The notes beneath the pieces were generated by a model that did no database searches, was not told where the DNA came from, and saw only the letters and a list, made by a program, of their open reading frames with translations. 64,000 nucleotides of DNA from Rhizophagus clarus (lineage: Eukaryota > Glomeromycota > Glomeromycetes > Glomerales > Glomeraceae): NCBI GenBank assembly GCA_015698045.1, contig BLAL01000274.1:992001-1056000 (forward strand), read 5' to 3'. The position numbers were made by a program, and so were the translations under genes. This document shows positions 57,388-64,000 of the stretch, piece by piece (the stretch's first letter is position 1; each line of letters begins with the position of its first letter).

Positions 57388-60300
57388 TTGGAAAGAAAGC
57401 GCGATCCTGACAGACAACACAGCTCTCTCAAATGTATGACTGTATGGAAGGAAGTTATTTCTTCATGCAAAAATCCTGCATATGCATTTAATAAAGAGCA
57501 AGATAGTGAGCTAGAATACGCAGATGCTCCTTATATGCCCCAACTTATTGCAGAAGCATGTGGAGCAATCACAGATGTTCTTAAAGAAGAGCTCCGAAAA
57601 AGGGATCAAATAAAATCGGCATTGGTCATATATGCTACATATGTATCATATACTTATAAAGGAGAAGGTGATATTGAAGATCGGGCAAACTATACTGCCA
57701 AATACCATCATCCATATCATAGAAGCAATCAACGTGAAATTCTTTCAGAAGAATATATAGATGAGCATATAACACTATCTGGTGTAGAAATTGATAAAAG
57801 GATTGAAAAGTATTTAAAAGAAGAATTAGGTAAAATCCTTCTCTGGTTAGAAATGGTACTTATTGAGTCATATACACTTCGTAGAGCCCTTGGAGGGTCT
57901 TACAATCCTACCCTCCCAAAGCTTGCTAACAAAAAGTGTACCATTAATCCAGACAATCAAGGTCTTATAGATCCGGAGACAAATAGACCATCTGAGAAAT
58001 ATCAGGATGGACATACAGACCACTTAGGCCATTGTATATTTAGGGCAAAGAATCTTAAACCATATCTAGAGCGGGTAAAGTTGGATGATATCCCTATGCC
58101 CACACCAGTTTCCCCTCACATCTTTAATAAAATCGAGGAGATGAATCCTGATATTTCCGTAATTGTCTGGAAGTGGAAGGAGGAAACAGCTACCCCAAAC
58201 CTGTTATTTATAGTAAGAACTATAACAGACCACATATTATCCATCTTATGGCCCTTACAGATATTACAAAATCCGAAGAAGGAAAATATGGGCAAAAGAA
58301 TCACTTTCTTTGGGTTAAGAACCCAGATGGGTTAGTATATAAGGATAATGCTCACAAAGTTAAAAAGCATCTTTGCAACCAATGCTTCCAAAGTTTTCCT
58401 TCTGAAAAATCCCTAGACTATCATCAGGAATGGTGTTTTGGACTGGGTGAAGCCTCACAAAGAGTCACAATGCCTGTAAAAGATGTTAATGACTTTGAAG
58501 AGTTCAGAAACTATGGATGTCAGATCAATGCCCCGTGTGTTATCCAAGCAGATTTCGAGTCATTAAAAAAGAAGTGTGACACACATTATGGTGGAAATAT
58601 GCGAAAGATAGCAGAGGAAGAAGCTAATAGTTTTAGCTATTCAGTCCACTGGATTGATACTGGAGAAACATGGGGCCCATTCTTATATCGTGGAGAAAAT
58701 GCCACAGAAAAATTTGTCTGAAGGATCGATCAAGAATTGGTAGAAATAAATAGGGTCTTAGCTGTTAAGCATGAGCATATTATTATAGATGACTACCAAA
58801 GAAGATTTAAGGAGGCTGATTGGTGTTGGATCTGTGAAGACAAGTTCAGTATAGATACAGATGTGATTAATATGTTAGAAAGAAAGATTGCAAATCTTAC
58901 TGCCAAGCTTACAGAAATTGTTCAGGATCCTATATCATATAATAAGATGGCTTCACCTAGAGATATATCCAAGAGAATCTTAGAAATGGAAAAGAATAAC
59001 GTATTAGAAAAGAATCTCAAAAATCTCTATACAGAGTTGCTAAAAGCTGTTAAGAATCCCAAAGACTATAAATCCCTAAAAACTGCTTTAAGTAAAGCCC
59101 AAGCTGAATTAGCTAAAGAAGAAGCTAGGGATAAAAAGGTCTGGGATCACTGTCATATCACAGGTGAGTTCTGAGGGGCATCTCACAATTCATGTAATCT
59201 TAAACTTCAGATTGAGCCATGGAAGACACCAATCCCAGTTATCTTTCACAACTTCCGGGGATATGACTCTCACTTGATCTGTAAATCTGTCAGACGCTTG
59301 GCTAATTCTCTTCGAATCTCAGTCATTGCTGAAACCTTTGAACGATACAAGTCAATTAAGGTAGGTCAGCTTAAGTATATTGATAGTATGCAGTTCATGA
59401 ATAGTAGCTTGGCCAATCTTACAAAAAATTTGGGAGATGACCACCCAATTACAACCGAGTATTTCAAGAAGCAAGGCTATACAACCGAACAGATTTCCCT
59501 AGCATATCATAAGGGAGTCTTTCCTCATGAGTATATTACTTCTCATGACTGATTTAAGGAAACAGAACTACCTCCAATTTAAGAATTTCATAGTGTCCTT
59601 GAAGGTAAGATTTCTCAAGAGGATTATGAGCATGCCCAGAAGGTATGGAAGGAATTCGGATGCAAAAACTTGGGAGAATATAATGATCTCTATCTCAAGA
59701 TAGACGTGCTTAGTCTAGCAGATATCTGGACAACATTTTGAAAGACATCCATGCATCATTATGGTCTTGATCCCAGCCATTATGTATCCACGCCTTCTCT
59801 ATCCTGGGATGCCATGCTTAAGATGACCAAGATCAAGATCGAACTATTCACAGAAATGGCCATGCATGACTTCATTGAAAAGGCCAAGCGGGGTGGTATT
59901 GCTATGGCAGTACATAGACATTTTAAAGCAAATAATCCTAGCATTGGAGAGGAATTCGACCCATCCCAACTCACAACATGTGTCTCATATGTCGATGCAA
60001 ATAATCTTTATGGATGGGCAATGAGTCAGTTCCTCCCAGTTGGAAATTATAAGTGGGTTGCTAGTCGGGAATAAAGAATAATCCCAAAATGCAAAAGAAA
60101 TATCTTGAAATGATTCTTAAGACTAGGACAGATGCCTAACGTGGATTCTTCCTAATGATTAATTCTCATTTCCCCCTAAAAACTCACAACTATTTGAGGG
60201 ACTTACCACCAGCTGTGGAAAATGTCACAATAAAAAAGGATATGCTATGCCCATATACTGCCAAGCTTGTGAATGATATGGATGGTGGGCGATTCTATGC

Positions 60301-61414
60301 AACAGAAAAACTAGTCCTTCATCTTGGCCCATGAAAAAATTATGTCATTCATTATCAAGAGCTCCAGTATTATACGAAGTTAGGCATGGTTGTAGATGAG
60401 GTTGCAGAAATCTTGTCATTCGACCAGACGAATTGGTTGGCCCCATATATTGCTAAGAATACAAAGTTGCGCCAGAAAGCCAAGAATGCTTTCGAAAAAG
60501 ACTTCTTCAAGCTCATGAATAATTCAGTATATGGCAAGACTATGGAAAATGTCCGAAAGTACCAGGATGTTAAGATCATGGCTTGTAATAATGAGTCAGA
60601 TGAGAAGAAGTTTCTCAAGAAAATATGTAGTCCAAATTTCAAGTATGGCAGACCGCTTGGAGATACACTAGTAGGCGCACATATGGGAAAGGCAAGTGTA
60701 GTTCTCAACAAGCCTATCATAGTTGGAGCATCCGTTTTGAGACTCAGCAAGCTCCTAATGTACCGCTTCTGGTATAACTATGTAAAGGAAAAATATGGGG
60801 ATAAGGCTAGACTTGGATATATGGATACTGATTCCTTTATATTTATGGTTAAGACTGAAGATATCTATAAAAATATGGCAGAGCAACCAGATATCTTTGA
60901 TCTTAATGATTCGAAAACTATTGGACTTTTCAAAGATAAGACTCCAGGAAATGTGATTACTGAGTCATTTCACATCCGGGCAAAATCATACCACTATGTC
61001 TTGGCTGATAAATCCACAAAGTCGAAGCATAAAGGGGTCAGCAAGAAGGGTATGAATGAAATGGCAGAGAACACATATCCCGAAAGTAAATCCCCATTAA
61101 CACAAGTATATCGGGATTGTCTATTCCAGAAAAAGGTATTCTATGCCAAGAATATAGGATTCCGATCAAAAGATCATGTTATATCTTTGGTCGAGTCTGA
61201 GATGAAGGCTCTCTGTCCCATAGATACTAAGCACTGGATATTATCAGATGGGATAACTACTTTACCATATGGGCATTGGTGTATTATGATTTATAAGAAT
61301 ATGGTAAAAGCTGGTATTCCTCATAAACAGGCAGAAAAAAGAGCTATGAGGGCCAAACTTCCAGAAAAATATCAAAACAAATGTGTGTCTCACATATCTA
61401 GCCACCAGCAATAA
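57388..61414 (+). pseudogene. Protein-primed family B DNA polymerase (fossil)
   Basis: The N-terminal third has a helical domain and a C2H2-like finger (CNQCFQSFPSEKSLDYHQEW). Exonuclease motifs follow: QADFESL (near 58550) and FHNFRGYDSHL (near 59250), plus KGVFPHEY. The polymerase part has motif A SYVDANNLYGWAMSQ (near 59990), motif B NNSVYGKTMENV (near 60520) and motif C GYMDTDSF (near 60820). HCHITGEF is the usual HNH-like Cys/His segment before Exo II. The order and spacing match the Polinton/linear-plasmid type. The copy is broken. Confidence 0.82.
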
Positions 61415-61691
61415 TCTAGACTAGTGAGCGAGTTGGTCAATCCAAGTCACAGAGTTTACATAATTATTATATTTTTTTTTTATGGCTAAATAAATATTCA
61501 GTTAATGTCTAATAGTCTGGTATACCTTGCTTAGCCTACGAAATTCATCTGCAGTATTTGGTATATAGTCATAAGAGCGGAAGACTTTGGATAGTCTAAG
61601 AAAGGCAAAGATAACTTCTAGTAATTCAGGTAATACTAGAATACGATACATTTTTTCATGTAAATTTAGACTATTTTTTAGCAAATAAGAA

Positions 61692-61961
61692 ATGGAAAGT
61701 AATAAAAAAGTGAAACAGTTTCAAAAGGATCAGCCAGAGACGAGCCAGCTTGACTATGATTCCTCATCCCTTATTTTCCCCAATTTGGCAGAATCAGCAC
61801 AAGCTCTAATGACTAGCCTGGATAAGTTGGAAAACATGATAAATTTGATAAAATCTGATTTGAAAAAACTGTTACCGTTTGATATTAATGATCCTGATCT
61901 ACTATACAATGAAGCTAAGCCAGAGAAAGAATCAGCAATTCAGACTAATATTTCAAAATAA
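61692..61961 (+). CDS. Small unknown ORF downstream of the polymerase
   Basis: 89 codons, Ser/Leu-rich with a helical NLAESAQALMTSLDKLENMI stretch. I do not recognise it. It is in the same orientation as the polymerase and the coiled-coil gene, so probably belongs to the same element. Confidence 0.4.
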   Translation: MESNKKVKQFQKDQPETSQLDYDSSSLIFPNLAESAQALMTSLDKLENMINLIKSDLKKLLPFDINDPDLLYNEAKPEKESAIQTNISK

Positions 61962-62132
61962 TAATATTATTTACTGTGCCATACATGTGACATTGTGAAC
62001 TCGGTTCACATTCTTCTCTCTCAATTATAGATTTTATGATAATCTTTCACAGTTCTTGAATAAGAAAGGGCATTTTCTCTGGCATTTTTTCAGTATTTTT
62101 TTTTTCCCAGAATATAGGCTTTAGCAATTTTT

Positions 62133-63101
62133 TTGGCTAATTCTAGACAGAAACTTTTACTAAAAATATATGGAATACCCAAACTTCTGGGAAAATATAG
62201 AATTTCTAAACTTCCAGGTATATTTTTCTTCCAGGAATTTTCTAAAACTACATATTACTTACCCTATTCGAACATGGCAAGCCAACCTTATTTCAATGAA
62301 CACTATAAGAGTTTGCTTGACCAATTACCCCCATCCATGAAAAAGGATGCATGGTTGTGTCTTACCACTCGTAAAAGTAATCCATTATCTGAGGAACAGG
62401 CTAAAGGTATTCGTTCAGATATTGAGGAATTACTTACTAAAGAAGTTGAAAGATACTTTAATAAAAAAAATTGCCAGAAGCTTAAGATTGAAGCAAATAC
62501 TACTTCTGATGGTTCTAGTACATTATTTCGGCTAGATGGGTTTGAGAAACAGTTAGAAGAATGTGAATTTTGTGTGCAATAGCAGGAAAATAATATTAAG
62601 AAAACCATTGAAACTCAAGTTTCTGAAGAACGCAAACGTTTAAAAGATGAATATGATACTCTTATGGCTCAAAAAGAGAGTGGATATAATAAATGTATGG
62701 TAGATATGAAGCAGAAATTATATTCATTTAAGTATCAGCTAGAAGAGCAACATAAATCCAGCAAGGCCGACTTGGAGAAACAATACCATTCTCGTATCTC
62801 TGCTTTGAATAAATCTAATGTTAAAAAAGATGAGGAGATTGGCAAGTTGTCTGCTACTATCTCCCAACTTAAAAATGATAAGAAGGATATAAAAAAATCA
62901 GCCAAGCGAAGGTATAAGGAATTGGAAGATATCATCTTTGCCAAAGACCTAAAGATCATAATTCTTAATGATCGGATATATTCTTTTAATCCTAGTGCAG
63001 GAAGAGATGCGACAATAGAGCCAAGTACAAGTATCTCTTTTCATGAAACTAATTTTTGGGCAGGAAAGCGTGAGGATGCAAAGAATAATCTAAATATCTG
63101 A
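62133..63101 (+). pseudogene. Coiled-coil protein downstream of the polymerase
   Basis: A likely start within it is MASQPYFNEHYKSLLDQLP (near 62273). The second half is a long coiled coil (KADLEKQYHSRISALNKSNV and following). The C-terminus reads ISFHETNFWAGKR. Unknown function; the arrangement next to the polymerase suggests an element-borne structural or DNA-binding protein, by position only. This region is part of the fossil element and not whole. Confidence 0.45.
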
Positions 63102-63109
63102 AAAAAATA

Positions 63110-63303
63110 TACTTTTTGAGTGCGTGTCTGACCCCATCCAAGTTCATTCCAGTTTCACTTTAGATTCTTTGTTGACTCAACCTGACTCTTTGTCAACCAA
63201 ATCTGACTCTTTATTGACCCAACTTTGACCCAATGTAGACTCTTCATTGACTCGACTTTGGCCCAATGTAGACTCGCCATTAGTCCAACACTTAGTTAAT
63301 TTA
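63110..63303. repeat. Imperfect GACTC-TTG repeat stretch
   Basis: Loosely repeated words TTGACTCAACCTGACTCTTT, GACCCAATGTAGACTCTTC and GGCCCAATGTAGACTCGCC, with a period near 30 bases. It separates the polymerase element from the minus-strand protease fragment. Confidence 0.6.
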
Positions 63304-64000
63304 TCATAAAAATAAATAAGGATATCTGAATTCCTTTCCACAATACTGACAAGTTCGATCAGCTAGTTTTTTTTTTACAGGTTCTGGCTCTTTTCTCACA
63401 GTAAAAACATTACACTGGGACTTGTGAACTGATAGGGGGATGGTAATAGTTTTTCCGTTAGATGTGGCCTTAAATTCTCCTTTTATTAAAGGCTCCCATC
63501 CAGCCAATATTGCCATTGCGTTCCAAGAATTACTAAAGATTTAGCATTTCCATCCTGATTTTTTTCAGCAGGCACAACAGAAAATTCATCTGTTATAGTG
63601 GCTGTATTTTCTCTGGAACCAATTGTTATAGGAACATTGTCCATAGTGCCGATGGATATGGATTGACTTGCGACTCCGTTAAGCCTATGAATTTTTTTCC
63701 TATTAATTTTAATACCTAAAAGCTCTTCGACAAGTTCAGCAATGTTATCGGAAAATATGGAAGAATCAGAGCCCGTATCAATCATTGCGCAAGGTATTAC
63801 CAAACCTCCTATTTTACAATAAATAGTCGCAATATCGTCAGCATCCTTTATTTGTAAAAAATTTATCTCTAGAGGCTTGGGCCAGTATATATGAACTATG
63901 TCACTTTTTTTTCTGCTGAACAACGCTGGGCATATGCCTTAATAGCATGGTTTAGAATATGGGAAGGTGCGGTCTCTTGATGATTCTCTGAATTGTTAAC
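63304..64000 (-). pseudogene. Retropepsin-like aspartic protease fragment
   Basis: Minus-strand sequence with the retropepsin active-site phrase CAMIDTGSDSSIF (near 63775), followed by the flap-like region and a LVILGTQW segment (near 63510-63540). A downstream part reads IKGEFKATSNGKTITIPLSV, and the end has a CQYCGKEF finger-like segment. Read as a fossil of a retroelement protease, or a domesticated relative. It is not whole and is cut by the window edge. Which retroelement it came from cannot be told. Confidence 0.6.

Larger units (their letters stand above)
56520..63101 (+). mobile_element. Fossil element with protein-primed family B DNA polymerase
   Basis: A run of same-strand genes centred on a protein-primed DNA polymerase, as found in Polintons/Mavericks and linear plasmids. 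Neither end was identified, and no capsid, ATPase or integrase gene is visible in the window. The element is broken at several points (at least five) and should be read as a relic. The dense, well-kept motifs suggest it is not ancient. It is bounded on the left by a non-coding region with repeated TCTAACCTC words and on the right by a tandem-like GACTC-rich stretch. Confidence 0.7.

Overview
This is a very AT-rich eukaryotic window, most likely from an arbuscular mycorrhizal fungus (Glomeromycotina, Rhizophagus-like). I infer this from the fungal Tom70 gene with ten exons and introns of 64-96 bases, and from transposase families I associate with these genomes (Plavaka and CACTA-type, FAR1-type MULE, Ginger, piggyBac, Tc1). 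I ran no search, so the species is not established. All coordinates and splice junctions were read by eye.

Only the first 3.3 kb is clearly host genic: the 3' end of a gene with a TFIIS N-terminal-type helical domain (1-471), then a complete-looking Tom70 mitochondrial import receptor (856-3302; 10 exons including one of 8 bases; spliced length 1755 bases, 584 residues). The rest is nested mobile DNA.

From 4872 to 32097 I see one very large CACTA-type element: CACTAGTC ends, a TTG duplication, and shared TTCGACC/TTCGGCC subterminal repeats. On the minus strand it carries a Tnp2/Plavaka-like transposase (17101-20161), an unknown ORF (15790-16839) and a DDE-like gene (13087-15706). On the plus strand it carries a divergent accessory gene (20796-28651). 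It has been invaded by a second Plavaka-type element (about 4932-12625), by satellite-rich DNA (22.7-28.0 kb), and by a piggyBac element flanked by TTAA (28777-31762). Two MITEs rich in AGTACCCC motifs lie inside.

From 34.7 to 46.1 kb lies one FAR1/MULE transposase gene on the minus strand, cut by three later insertions: a Tc1 element (34837-36145), a Ginger-type element (36758-43848) and a 399-bp MITE (44658-45056). The Ginger element has 1.19-kb terminal inverted repeats built of tandem units, each bounded by good splice sites. A hAT-like element (37444-39841), filled with a CpG-rich palindromic array, has inserted into one of those units.

From 50.7 to 54.4 kb is a decayed LINE with a hAT-like MITE inside it, followed by a 605-bp TTAA-flanked inverted-repeat element. 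From 56.5 to 63.1 kb is a fossil element coding for a protein-primed family B DNA polymerase (Polinton or linear-plasmid type). At the right edge is a retropepsin-like fragment. I see no rRNA, tRNA or CRISPR array.
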